A stretch of DNA of 15,361 bases, taken from assembly GCA_031255075.1 (NCBI GenBank), contig JAIRTF010000308.1:1-15361 (forward strand), read 5' to 3'. The stretch is from Bifidobacteriaceae bacterium (GTDB taxonomy: Bacteria; Actinomycetota; Actinomycetes; Actinomycetales; WQXJ01). Under the pieces are notes generated by a model. The model was not told where the DNA came from. It was given only the letters and a program-made list of their open reading frames with translations, and ran no database searches. Shown piece by piece: positions 6,618 through 13,970 of this stretch. Within the stretch, counting starts at the first letter, position 1. Each line of letters begins with the position of its first letter. The position numbers and the translations under genes were made by a program.

Positions 6618-7571
6618 CTAGACCACCGCTTCGCAAATGCGTTTGGGCAGGTCAGGCTGGTTTGCTTGGAGCCAGGTGAAACGCGGGTCCCGTCTGAACC
6701 ATTTGCGTTGGCGCCGCGCCAGCCGTTTGGTGGCGGCCGCGATGGACTGTTCGGCCAGTTCGGTGGCGAGCTCGCCATCCAGCACAGCCAGTGCTTCGGC
6801 GTAGCCGATGCCGCGCGCCGCGGTCCGCCCAAAAGGCCCGAACCGCCGCCGCAGTTCGGCGACTTCTTCGACCAGGCCGGCTGCGATCATCCAGGCGGCG
6901 CGTTGTTCTATGCGCTGGTCCAGTTCGGCCACGTCCAGGTCCAGGGCCACCATGGTGGCGGGGCGCCAACTGGAGTAGGCGGGCAGCTGGGCGGCGAACG
7001 GTTGGCCGGTCAACTCGATCGCTTCCAGGGCTCTGACCAGGCGGCGGATGTTGGCCGGTTCAATGTGGGCAGCTGCTACTGGGTCCAGCCGGGCCAGTTC
7101 AGCCGCCAGGTATTCGGCGCCTTGTTCTTCACCCAGACGCTCCCATTTGGCGCGGACTTGCGGATCAGTTGGCGGGAACACCACTGGGTCTGTCACAGCC
7201 CGCACATATAGGCCTGACCCTCCTACCAGCAGCGCTGTTTTACCGCGCGCCCAGATCTGTTCAATGTCAGCCCGCGCTTGGTGTTGATAGGCCGCCACGG
7301 AGGCGTTCTGGGACACTTCCAGCACGTCGATTTGGTGATGTGGAATGCCGCGCCGTTCGGCCGGCGGGGTGCGGGCGGTGCCGATCTCCATGCCGATGTA
7401 CAACGCCATGGCGTCAGCGTTGACTATCTCTGCGTCTAGTTGGCCGGCCAGGTCTAGGGCCAGGGCTGATTTGCCGGCGGCGGTTGGCCCGGCCAAGACC
7501 ACCAGCCGGCCTGCTTCGGTTTCGCCTGGCGCAGGAGTGGGGTTAGGGTCACCGGATGCGGTGGCGGTCAC
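6618..7571 (-). CDS. miaA: tRNA dimethylallyltransferase
   Basis: Transfers a dimethylallyl group to N6 of A37 in tRNAs reading UNN codons; the i6A37 made is the substrate of MiaB, also encoded here. It is 317 residues from GTG 7571. Seen: the P-loop GPTAAGKS (28-35), NADAMALYIGMEIGTA (51-66), GIPHHQIDVL (75-84), LLVGGSGLYVRAV (114-126), and the basic C-terminal RRQRKWFRRDPRFTWL (286-301). The GTG overlaps the upstream oxidoreductase stop as GTGA (7571-7568), which decides the start and implies translational coupling. A longer frame to 7655 would lie inside the upstream gene and is rejected. dapF follows within 33-66 bases. Confidence 0.96.
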   Translation of the reverse strand: MTATASGDPNPTPAPGETEAGRLVVLAGPTAAGKSALALDLAGQLDAEIVNADAMALYIGMEIGTARTPPAERRGIPHHQIDVLEVSQNASVAAYQHQARADIEQIWARGKTALLVGGSGLYVRAVTDPVVFPPTDPQVRAKWERLGEEQGAEYLAAELARLDPVAAAHIEPANIRRLVRALEAIELTGQPFAAQLPAYSSWRPATMVALDLDVAELDQRIEQRAAWMIAAGLVEEVAELRRRFGPFGRTAARGIGYAEALAVLDGELATELAEQSIAAATKRLARRQRKWFRRDPRFTWLQANQPDLPKRICEAVV

Positions 7572-10390
7572 GCGGCATCTTCCAAATGGTTGGCTAGGAG
7601 TTGAGCCAAGTGCAGGCCGTCCCGCCCGGCCAGGTCCTGGGCTTGGGTGCGGCAAGAAAAGCCGTCCGCCAAGAATTGGGCTTCACCGGATTCGGCCAAA
7701 GCCGGCAGCAGGGAACGTTGCGCCACTTTGACAGAGGTTTCATAGTGGCCCTGTTCCATGCCGAAGTTCCCGGCCATGCCGCAGCAGCCGTCCAACCGGG
7801 TGATGTCCGCGCCCAGCCGGGTCAACAGGTCAAAGTCTTTGTCCCAGCCCATCACCGCGTGCTGGTGGCAGTGCGGTTGAGCCACGGCCTGAACCCCAGC
7901 CAGCGAAGGCGGCTGCCAATGGCCCTGATCTAAGTCTTCGGTCAGCACCTCCGCCAGGGTGCGGACAGCCTTGGCCACAGCCTGGGCCCGCCCATCCTTG
8001 GGCAGCAGATCCGGCAGATCGGATCGCAGCACGGCGGTGCAACTGGGTTCAATACCCACAATTGGGATGCCGTTGATGGCGAACGGCCCAAGCACTCCCA
8101 GCAGTTCATTGAGGTGGCGTTTGGCTCCGGCCAGTTGCCCAGTGGTAATCCAGGTCAGCCCACAACAAACTGACGGCGGCACCACGTAAACATCATGCCC
8201 GGCGTCCGCCAACACCCGGATCATGGCTTCGCCAATGGCCGGTGCCATGGCGGAGCTGAACGAATCAGCCCACAACAAGACCGGCCTGGCACCCTTTACC
8301 GAACCGGTGTCCCCCGCTTGCGGCACGCCCGCCAAGGCGGCCCGCTGCTGGAAGGTTTGGTCCGCGAACCGTGGCAAAGACCGGGCTGTGACCAGGCCTC
8401 CGGCCCGCATCAACAGCGGGCTCAACACTGGCAGGTGCAACACCAGGTTGGCCAGTTTGGGGACCTTGGAAGCCAGCCGTGTCCACCGGGGCAACCAGCC
8501 CAACAAATAGTGGGAAGCCGGCCGGCGTTTGCGCCGGTACCGCCGGTACAGCACCTCAGATTTGAACCGGGCCATATCAACCGCGGCCGGGCAGTCGCGT
8601 GAACAAGCTTTGCAAGCCAGACACAGATCCAGAGCCTCAGCCAGTTCCGGCGAATCGAAGCCCGGCCCGATCAGCGAACCGTTGGCCAGTTCTTGCAGCA
8701 CCCTGGCCCGCCCGCGGGTGGAATCCTTTTCGCGGCCCCAAGCCAGGTAGGACGGACACATGAAGCCGCTGACATCGGCATGGCACTTGGCCACCCCGGT
8801 ACACCGGTGCATGGCGTTGGTCAGATCACCCTTGTCAGACTTGAAGGCGAAACCGCCGCGGGCTTTGATGGTCCGGGCCGCCGGGCGGCGCAGATCGGCG
8901 GCGAAATCTACCGGTGCCACAATGACTCCCGGGTTCATCACGTTCAACGGGTCAAACATGGCTTTGACCTGGCCCATCAGCTTGACCGCGGCCGGCGAAT
9001 ACATCTGTTTGAGCAACGCCGAACGGGCCCGCCCGTCGCCGTGTTCACCGCTCAGCGAGCCATCATGAGCCACCACCACCTGGGCGGCTGCCTCCATGAA
9101 ATCGGTGAACACTTGGGAGCCACGTTCGAACGGGAAATCGATGCGGATGTGCACACAGCCGTCGCCAAGATGTCCGTACGGCAAACCCTCCAAGTTGAAC
9201 TGGTCCAACAGGGAGTCAAATTGCCGCAGATAGGCCCCCAGATTGGCTGGTGGCACGGCCGCGTCCTCAAAGCCTGGCCAGCCCTGATGCCCGCTGGGCG
9301 TTCTGCCACCCAGACCGGCGCCGTCCTCTCTGATTCGCCAAATGGCCTTCGATTCGGGGCCGGCCGGCACAATGCGGTGCGGCACACCGGCCGCCTCAGC
9401 CACCACCGCTTCGGCTTCGCCCTGGGTGGCCACCTCAACCATCAACCAAGCCCCACCCTTGGGCATCTCAGGCACGGACCCGCCATGCCTGCGGAACACA
9501 TCCACCAAACGCACATCCATGCCTTCCATGGCCAGTACGGGATGGGTGATCAACGCTGGGACGGCATCGGCGGCATCGGCCAACGTAGGGAAACCCAACA
9601 CCACCAGGTGTGGCGCCGGGGCCAACTCAACCAAGTTCAAGGTGGCGGCCGTGACCATACCCAAGGTGCCTTCGGAGCCGACTATCGCCTTGGGGAGATC
9701 GGCGCCGTTCTCTTCGAGGAGGTGTTCCAAGCCGTAGCCGCTGACTTGACGGCGGAAGCGACCGAATTCGGTCCGAATGGTGGCCAGGTTGGCGCGGACC
9801 AAGTCCGCCAGCCCTTCGACTGGTCCAAGGTCTCCGCGGTGGGCCTCAATCCGATGGCCGCGGCCGTTGATGAACGTCAAACTGTCCACGTTGTCTGCGG
9901 TGCGCCCATAGGCTATGGCGTGGTTGCCACAGGCGTTGTTGCCAATCATGCCGCCAAACGTGCAACGCGAATGGGTGGAAGGGTCCGGGCCGAAACGCAA
10001 CCCGCGGGGCGCCAAGACTCGCTGCAGCGAATCCATCACCACCCCTGGTTGAACTCTGGCCAGCCGTGCCCCCAAGTCGATGTCCAAGATTTGGTTCATA
10101 TGCCGGGATGTGTCCACCACCATGCCCGCACCCACCGCGTTGCCGGCGCATGAGGTGCCGGCGCCGCGCATGGTGATTGGCGTTTCGAAACGGCGGGCCA
10201 GGTCGCCAATGGCGGCCAGGTCGGATTCATCGGCCGGGTAGACCACCACCTGCGGCGGCACCCGGTAGTTGGACGCGTCGGTCGAATACATGGCGCGCGT
10301 CAACTGGGAGGAATCGACCTGTCCGCGGAGGGCCCGCTCCAAGGCGCCGGTTAGCGCCTCCAGGCTCGCGGTTTGGTCGGTTTGCTCCAC
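7568..10390 (-). CDS. FAD- and Fe-S-binding D-2-hydroxyacid dehydrogenase-like oxidoreductase (YdiJ / GlcD-GlpC type)
   Basis: A large flavoprotein that probably oxidises a D-2-hydroxyacid and passes electrons on through Fe-S clusters. It has the layout of E. coli YdiJ, described as a D-2-hydroxyglutarate dehydrogenase; D-lactate is also possible. It is 940 residues from GTG 10390. Domains: FAD-binding PCMH/GlcD-type (about 30-260, with PPQVVVYPADESD, RGAGTSCAGNAVG and FGGMIGNNACGNHAIAYGRT); a FAD-oxidase C-terminal domain (about 262-490, with YGHLGDGCVHIRIDFPF and GEHGDGRARS); an Fe-S region with C530, C536, C545 (MCPSYLA) and a CLACKACSRDCP motif (C590, C593, C596, C600); and two CCG domains (C742-C743, C869-C870). 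GTG 10390 has a GGGAG nine bases upstream; a GTG at 10438 would add 16 residues. It overlaps miaA by 4 bp. Confidence 0.9.
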   Translation of the reverse strand: MEQTDQTASLEALTGALERALRGQVDSSQLTRAMYSTDASNYRVPPQVVVYPADESDLAAIGDLARRFETPITMRGAGTSCAGNAVGAGMVVDTSRHMNQILDIDLGARLARVQPGVVMDSLQRVLAPRGLRFGPDPSTHSRCTFGGMIGNNACGNHAIAYGRTADNVDSLTFINGRGHRIEAHRGDLGPVEGLADLVRANLATIRTEFGRFRRQVSGYGLEHLLEENGADLPKAIVGSEGTLGMVTAATLNLVELAPAPHLVVLGFPTLADAADAVPALITHPVLAMEGMDVRLVDVFRRHGGSVPEMPKGGAWLMVEVATQGEAEAVVAEAAGVPHRIVPAGPESKAIWRIREDGAGLGGRTPSGHQGWPGFEDAAVPPANLGAYLRQFDSLLDQFNLEGLPYGHLGDGCVHIRIDFPFERGSQVFTDFMEAAAQVVVAHDGSLSGEHGDGRARSALLKQMYSPAAVKLMGQVKAMFDPLNVMNPGVIVAPVDFAADLRRPAARTIKARGGFAFKSDKGDLTNAMHRCTGVAKCHADVSGFMCPSYLAWGREKDSTRGRARVLQELANGSLIGPGFDSPELAEALDLCLACKACSRDCPAAVDMARFKSEVLYRRYRRKRRPASHYLLGWLPRWTRLASKVPKLANLVLHLPVLSPLLMRAGGLVTARSLPRFADQTFQQRAALAGVPQAGDTGSVKGARPVLLWADSFSSAMAPAIGEAMIRVLADAGHDVYVVPPSVCCGLTWITTGQLAGAKRHLNELLGVLGPFAINGIPIVGIEPSCTAVLRSDLPDLLPKDGRAQAVAKAVRTLAEVLTEDLDQGHWQPPSLAGVQAVAQPHCHQHAVMGWDKDFDLLTRLGADITRLDGCCGMAGNFGMEQGHYETSVKVAQRSLLPALAESGEAQFLADGFSCRTQAQDLAGRDGLHLAQLLANHLEDAA

Positions 10391-10525
10391 CCAGCCAGTC
10401 TCCCACGCCGCCACCCGGCGGGCGAGCCGGCGGCCCACAAGTCGCCGAACCAGACATGTGTCGTTTGCGTTGGCGTCCCGTCGGATCAGTGCCGGTGGCC
10501 GATGCCGCCGCCAGACTCGTCGAGT

Positions 10526-10541
10526 TTGCCACCGTTGGCAA
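10526..10541. promoter_or_regulatory. Operator-like palindrome TTGCCA-N4-TGGCAA
   Basis: TTGCCACCGTTGGCAA has perfect 6-bp arms and a central CG, the style of LacI-family and some other helix-turn-helix operators. It lies 136 bp upstream of the chosen start of the FAD oxidoreductase gene (88 bp from the alternative start), so it could control that gene. No regulator gene is adjacent. Confidence 0.35.
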
Positions 10542-10574
10542 CGGGGTTTAGGGGCGGGTGCTCCGAACGCCCGT
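10541..10574. repeat. 34-bp direct repeat, copy 1
   Basis: It shares 31 of 34 bases with copy 2, which starts 64 bp downstream. It contains a potential stem: CGGGTG and CGCCCG around the loop CTCCGAA (10555-10573), with one G-T pair. The loop is identical in the two copies, while two of the three differences fall in the stem. Confidence 0.9.
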
Positions 10575-10604
10575 CAGCTCCGCATCCGGGCCGCCCTCGA
10601 CCTT

Positions 10605-10638
10605 ACGGGGTGTAGGGGCGGGTACTCCGAACACCCGT
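10605..10638. repeat. 34-bp direct repeat, copy 2
   Basis: Second copy with three substitutions. The stem here is CGGGTA and CACCCG around CTCCGAA (10619-10637). On the minus strand it pairs fully with one wobble. GTAG followed by GG lies just before the stem (10612-10617), which recalls the tetranucleotide next to REP hairpins. Whether further copies exist elsewhere in the genome cannot be seen here. Confidence 0.9.
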
Positions 10639-10773
10639 CGGTGGCACCGAGCGGGACGCAGACAGGGTTTGACGGCCGCGGTTCGGGGTCGCGAGCGGAG
10701 GTCGGAGGCTGAGCCGGCGGCATCGGCCAGCAGTAGCGTTCCCACAAACTGGCGGCGAAGAACTGGGCCGATC

Positions 10774-10808
10774 CGTTAGGGCGGGCACGGCGCGGCGCCA
10801 CCTAACGT
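10774..10808 (+). promoter_or_regulatory. Candidate promoter and operator of the acyl-CoA synthetase gene
   Basis: TAACGT (10803-10808) is 8 bases before the GTG at 10817 and fits TAnnnT; no -35 and no Shine-Dalgarno are seen. It is overlapped by the right arm of an inverted repeat, CGTTAGG (10774-10780) and CCTAACG (10801-10807), 27 bp centre to centre. Between them lies an 11-bp palindrome GGCGCGGCGCC (10789-10799). A dimeric or paired regulator bound here would block or guide polymerase. This is inference. Confidence 0.4.
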
Positions 10809-10816
10809 GGTTGTCT

Positions 10817-12382
10817 GTGACTCAAACCATGGTCAATTCACAGCACCTAGGTGACCTGTCGCGGCGTTCCGCCGGCCGCTATCCAAACAAGACTGCCCTG
10901 GTAGATGGCGATTTTTCGATCACCTACGCCGAACTGGACGCAGTGGTTGAATCAACCGCCGCAGCCATGCAAGCCGCCGGCCTAGTCAAGGGTGACACGG
11001 TGGTGGCCCTGTCCCGCAACTGCTGGCACATGGCGGTCCTGCCGTTGGCCGCCGCCCGCGCCGGTGTGATCATGGCACCGATCAACTTCTTGTTGTCCGC
11101 AGCTGAGGTGGCCACCATTTTGCGCCTGGCTCAGCCCAAGGCCATGATCGCTGAAGAACACCTGGTGGACGTAGCCCAAGAAGCCATCAACCAAGCCGGA
11201 CTGCCAGACGTGATCAGATTGGGGATTGAGCCTAAGGGCCGTTCCCGGGCCGCCGGCTGGGCAGACCTGGACACCTGGCTTAGCCACAGCGGCAGCGCCG
11301 TGCCGCAAGTCGTGGCAGATACAGACGTGGTCCGTTTGATGTTCACCTCCGGCACCGAAGCCGGCCCCAAAGCAGTCCAACTGACCAGCCGTTCGCTGAT
11401 GTGGCAGTACGTCACAACGTTGCTGTCCGGCGGCGGCGCCTCCACCGATGTCGACTTGCATTTCATGCCGCTGTATCACTGCGCCCAACTGGATGTGTTC
11501 TTGATGCCGGACCTGTACCTGGGAGCCACTTCAGTGCTGTTGCGGTCCGCCGGGCCGGCCCGAATCCTGCGCGCCATTGAGCAACACGGCGTCAACAAGA
11601 TGTTTGCCACGCCATCCAAATGGATTGAACTGCTCCATTCACCGATCTTTGATCCAGCCAAGTTCGCCACCATCACCAAGGGTTACTACGGGGCTTCCGC
11701 CATGCCGGTGCCCGTCCTGTTGGAACTCGCAGAAAGGCTGCCTCACCTGCGGTTATGGAACTTCTACGGGCAGACGGAGATGTCTCCGGCGGCTTGTATC
11801 CTGCCGCCTGAAGACCAGCTGGAATATGCCGGATCGGCCGGGCAGCCGGGGCTCAACGTGGAGATGGCCATCCTTGATCAGAACTGCCAACCGGTGCCGG
11901 ACGGTCAAGTCGGAGAGATCGCCTTCCGTTCTCCTCACGCCTGCGCCGGCTATTTGGGCGATACCGCCGCCACCGAGGCGTTGTTCCGTGGCGGTTGGTT
12001 GCACACCGGCGATGAAGGCTACCGCTCGGAAGCTGGGCGGCTCTACTTTGTGGACCGGGTCAAAGACACAGTCAACGTGGGCGGCGAAAAGGTCTCCTCC
12101 CGGGAAGTGGAAGAAGTCATCTACCGCATGGATGAAGTTGCCGAAGTGGCGGTGATTGGCGTGCCTGATTCGCGCTTCATTGAGGCTGTGGCCGCGGTGG
12201 TCAGCCCACGCCCTGGCGCCACCATTGACCCTGAAGCGGTGATCCGCTTTGCCCGCGCCCATTTGGCGCGTTTCAAAGCGCCGCGGTTTGTGGTGGTGGC
12301 GGAGACGTTGCCCAAGAACGCGTCCGGCAAAATCCTAAAGCGCGAGCTTAGAGCGCAACACAAGGGGTTGGCGCTGACCTGA
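10817..12382 (+). CDS. Acyl-CoA synthetase (AMP-forming, FadD-like)
   Basis: Activates a carboxylic acid, probably a fatty acid, to its CoA thioester through an acyl-adenylate. It is 521 residues from GTG 10817. Seen: the P-loop-like A3 motif MFTSGTEAGPKAV (175-187), PLYHCAQLDVFL (218-229), A5 NFYGQTEMSP (315-324), A7 WLHTGDEGY (394-402), A8 near FVDRVKDTVNVGGEKVSSRE (411-430), and the A10 catalytic lysine K505 in PKNASGKILKRE. The TSGTE-PK and YHCAQLD motifs point to the actinobacterial fatty-acyl-CoA synthase subgroup; chain length is not predictable. GTG 10817 is chosen over TTG 10811 and ATG 10829 because TAACGT lies 8 bases upstream, which suits a leaderless start. The last 15 codons and stop overlap the convergent miaB end. 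It diverges from the oxidoreductase gene. Confidence 0.92.
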   Translation: MTQTMVNSQHLGDLSRRSAGRYPNKTALVDGDFSITYAELDAVVESTAAAMQAAGLVKGDTVVALSRNCWHMAVLPLAAARAGVIMAPINFLLSAAEVATILRLAQPKAMIAEEHLVDVAQEAINQAGLPDVIRLGIEPKGRSRAAGWADLDTWLSHSGSAVPQVVADTDVVRLMFTSGTEAGPKAVQLTSRSLMWQYVTTLLSGGGASTDVDLHFMPLYHCAQLDVFLMPDLYLGATSVLLRSAGPARILRAIEQHGVNKMFATPSKWIELLHSPIFDPAKFATITKGYYGASAMPVPVLLELAERLPHLRLWNFYGQTEMSPAACILPPEDQLEYAGSAGQPGLNVEMAILDQNCQPVPDGQVGEIAFRSPHACAGYLGDTAATEALFRGGWLHTGDEGYRSEAGRLYFVDRVKDTVNVGGEKVSSREVEEVIYRMDEVAEVAVIGVPDSRFIEAVAAVVSPRPGATIDPEAVIRFARAHLARFKAPRFVVVAETLPKNASGKILKRELRAQHKGLALT

Positions 12383-13834
12383 AGGCGCCGGTTGGTCCGC
12401 CACAGCAGCAGCCACATCTGGCCGCCGCTTGGCATACGGCAGCACTTCGAACAGTTGGCCGGCGGTGCCATCAGCGATCAGGTGATGTGGGGCGCTGCGA
12501 GTGATCACCGTCTGGACTATGTCCCCAGGATTGATTTCCCCGCCGGCCCAGTCCGCCGGCGGGGACACATGCACCAGGCGGCCATCGCGGGCCCGGCCCG
12601 AAATCCGGCCACTGGCTTTGTCTTTGCGGCCCTCCCCGGCGGCCACCAGCACCTCGACCGAGCGGCCAACCTGTTTGGCGTTGTCCTCTTCGCTGATCTG
12701 ATCTTGGAGTTCAACCAGGCGGTTGAACCGTTCCTGGACCACTTCCGGCGGCACTTGGTCAGCCATGCCAGCGGCCGGGGTGCCCGGTCGTGGCGAGTAG
12801 ATGAATGTGAAAGCTGAGGCGAAACGGGCTTCGCGGACCACATCCAGCGTGGCCTGGAAATCTTGTTCGGTTTCACCGGGGAAGCCAACAATGATGTCGG
12901 AAGAGATGGCCGCATCAGGCAGGGCGAGGCGAACCTTTTCCAACAAGCCTAGGAACCGCTTGGCCCGGTAGGACCGGCGCATGGCGCGTAACACCTGGTC
13001 AGAGCCGGATTGGAGGGGCATGTGCAGTTGGTGGGCCACGGCCGGAGTCTGGGCCATGGCTTCGATCACGTCCTCGGTGAAGGCCGCCGGATGGGGTGAG
13101 GTGAACCGGAGGCGTTCCAGGCCGGGGACGGCGCCAACGGCGCGCAGCAGCTTGGAGAAGGCAGCCTTGTCGCCGAATTCGGCTCCATAGGTGTTGACGT
13201 TCTGACCCAGCAGCGTGACTTCCACGGCCCCGGATTTGACTACCGCCTCAACCTCCGCCAGGACATCACCGGGGCGCCGGTCGCGTTCTTTGCCGCGCAG
13301 CTGCGGCACAATGCAAAACGTGCAGGTGTTGTTGCAGCCCACAGAGATGGACACCCAAGTCGAATACGGTGATTCGCGCCGCGTTGGCAGCGTGGACGGA
13401 AACACGCTGAGCGCTTCTTCGATCTCAACTTGGGCGGTCTGTTCCCAGGCGGCCCGCTCCAGAAGGGCCGGCAATGATCCCAAGTTGTGGGTTCCGAACA
13501 CCACATCCACCCACGGCGCTTTCTCCACTATGCGGTGGCGGTCATGTTGCGCCAAGCAGCCGCCCACCGCGATCTGCATGCCAGGGTGGGCTTCTTTGAT
13601 GGCGCGCAGTTGGCCCAGGTTGCCGAACAGCCTGGTGGCAGCGTTCTCCCGGACAGCGCAGGTGTTGATCACCACCACGTCCGCTTCGGGGATGCCTTGG
13701 CTCAGCACGGCGCCCGCTTCACCGGCCACATATCCGGCGGCTTCCAGCACGCCGGCCATGTGTTCAGAATCATGGACGTTCATTTGGCAGCCCATGGTGC
13801 GGATGGCGTAGGTACGGGGAGTTTCGGGATTCAT
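12335..13834 (-). CDS. miaB: tRNA-2-methylthio-N6-dimethylallyladenosine synthase
   Basis: A radical-SAM methylthiotransferase that converts i6A37 (made by MiaA) to ms2i6A37. It is 499 residues. Seen: the N-terminal MTTase domain with cluster cysteines C16 (MGCQMNVHDSE), C59 (NTCAVRENA) and C93 (GGCLAQHD); the radical-SAM motif CNNTCTFC (C167, C171, C174) followed by IVPQLRGKERDRR; MPLQSGSDQVLRAMRR (272-287); DIIVGFPGETEQDF (313-326); and a TRAM RNA-binding domain (about 384-454). About 45 residues follow the TRAM domain; they look non-conserved, and their last 15 codons are antisense to the acyl-CoA synthetase 3' end. The ATG at 13834 has TAGGCT nine bases upstream and a weak GAGG, so the leader is short or absent. 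Confidence 0.97.
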   Translation of the reverse strand: MNPETPRTYAIRTMGCQMNVHDSEHMAGVLEAAGYVAGEAGAVLSQGIPEADVVVINTCAVRENAATRLFGNLGQLRAIKEAHPGMQIAVGGCLAQHDRHRIVEKAPWVDVVFGTHNLGSLPALLERAAWEQTAQVEIEEALSVFPSTLPTRRESPYSTWVSISVGCNNTCTFCIVPQLRGKERDRRPGDVLAEVEAVVKSGAVEVTLLGQNVNTYGAEFGDKAAFSKLLRAVGAVPGLERLRFTSPHPAAFTEDVIEAMAQTPAVAHQLHMPLQSGSDQVLRAMRRSYRAKRFLGLLEKVRLALPDAAISSDIIVGFPGETEQDFQATLDVVREARFASAFTFIYSPRPGTPAAGMADQVPPEVVQERFNRLVELQDQISEEDNAKQVGRSVEVLVAAGEGRKDKASGRISGRARDGRLVHVSPPADWAGGEINPGDIVQTVITRSAPHHLIADGTAGQLFEVLPYAKRRPDVAAAVADQPAPSGQRQPLVLRSKLAL

Positions 13835-13970
13835 CGGGCCTCAAGCCTAACGCCCGCCACTGCCTGCCAGGCCTCCCCTCAAAGAACCTGAGGCTGGGAC
13901 GGTTCGCACGCCGATTTGGTGGTGTTGCCCGGTAATGTGTCTGGGTGGCCAAAACTGGAGGGTCTTCGCA
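13835..13970. promoter_or_regulatory. miaB / dehydrogenase divergent promoter region
   Basis: For miaB, TAGGCT (minus strand, 13849-13844) is a -10 candidate. For the dehydrogenase, TAATGT (13933-13938) is a -10 candidate that would give a leader of about 25 bases carrying the GGAGGG ribosome site (13958-13963). Neither has an obvious -35. A perfect 11-bp palindrome GCCTGCCAGGC lies at 13862-13872, and a weak CCTCA/TGAGG hairpin lies just after it. Confidence 0.4.

Larger units (their letters stand above)
10496..10729. repeat. 15-bp inverted repeat bracketing the direct-repeat pair
   Basis: TGGCCGATGCCGCCG at 10496-10510 recurs as its perfect reverse complement at 10715-10729, with 204 bp between them that contain both 34-bp repeats. 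The match does not extend outward, and no target-site duplication is visible. It could be the ends of a small non-autonomous element, or a chance match in GC-rich sequence. Confidence 0.5.
10391..10816. other. 426-bp non-coding region with repeats between divergent metabolic genes
   Basis: No credible gene is visible: short open frames on both strands lack ribosome sites and recognisable domains. Its contents, each listed separately, are an operator-like palindrome (10526-10541), two 34-bp direct repeats with hairpin potential (10541-10574 and 10605-10638), a 15-bp inverted repeat around them (10496-10510 and 10715-10729), and a palindrome overlapping the -10 of the acyl-CoA synthetase gene (10774-10807). 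It is the only stretch of this size without a gene in the window. Confidence 0.85.

Noticed and set aside
8693..10153. A 486-codon open frame on the plus strand, antisense to the FAD/Fe-S oxidoreductase gene.
   Set aside because: The opposite strand encodes a complete protein with FAD and Fe-S motifs throughout. The antisense product has no recognisable domain, and long shadow frames are expected at this GC content.
10548..10801. Several short open frames in the region between the oxidoreductase and the acyl-CoA synthetase.
   Set aside because: They overlap each other on both strands, cross the repeats at a period (64 bp) that is not a multiple of three, and have no ribosome sites or domains.
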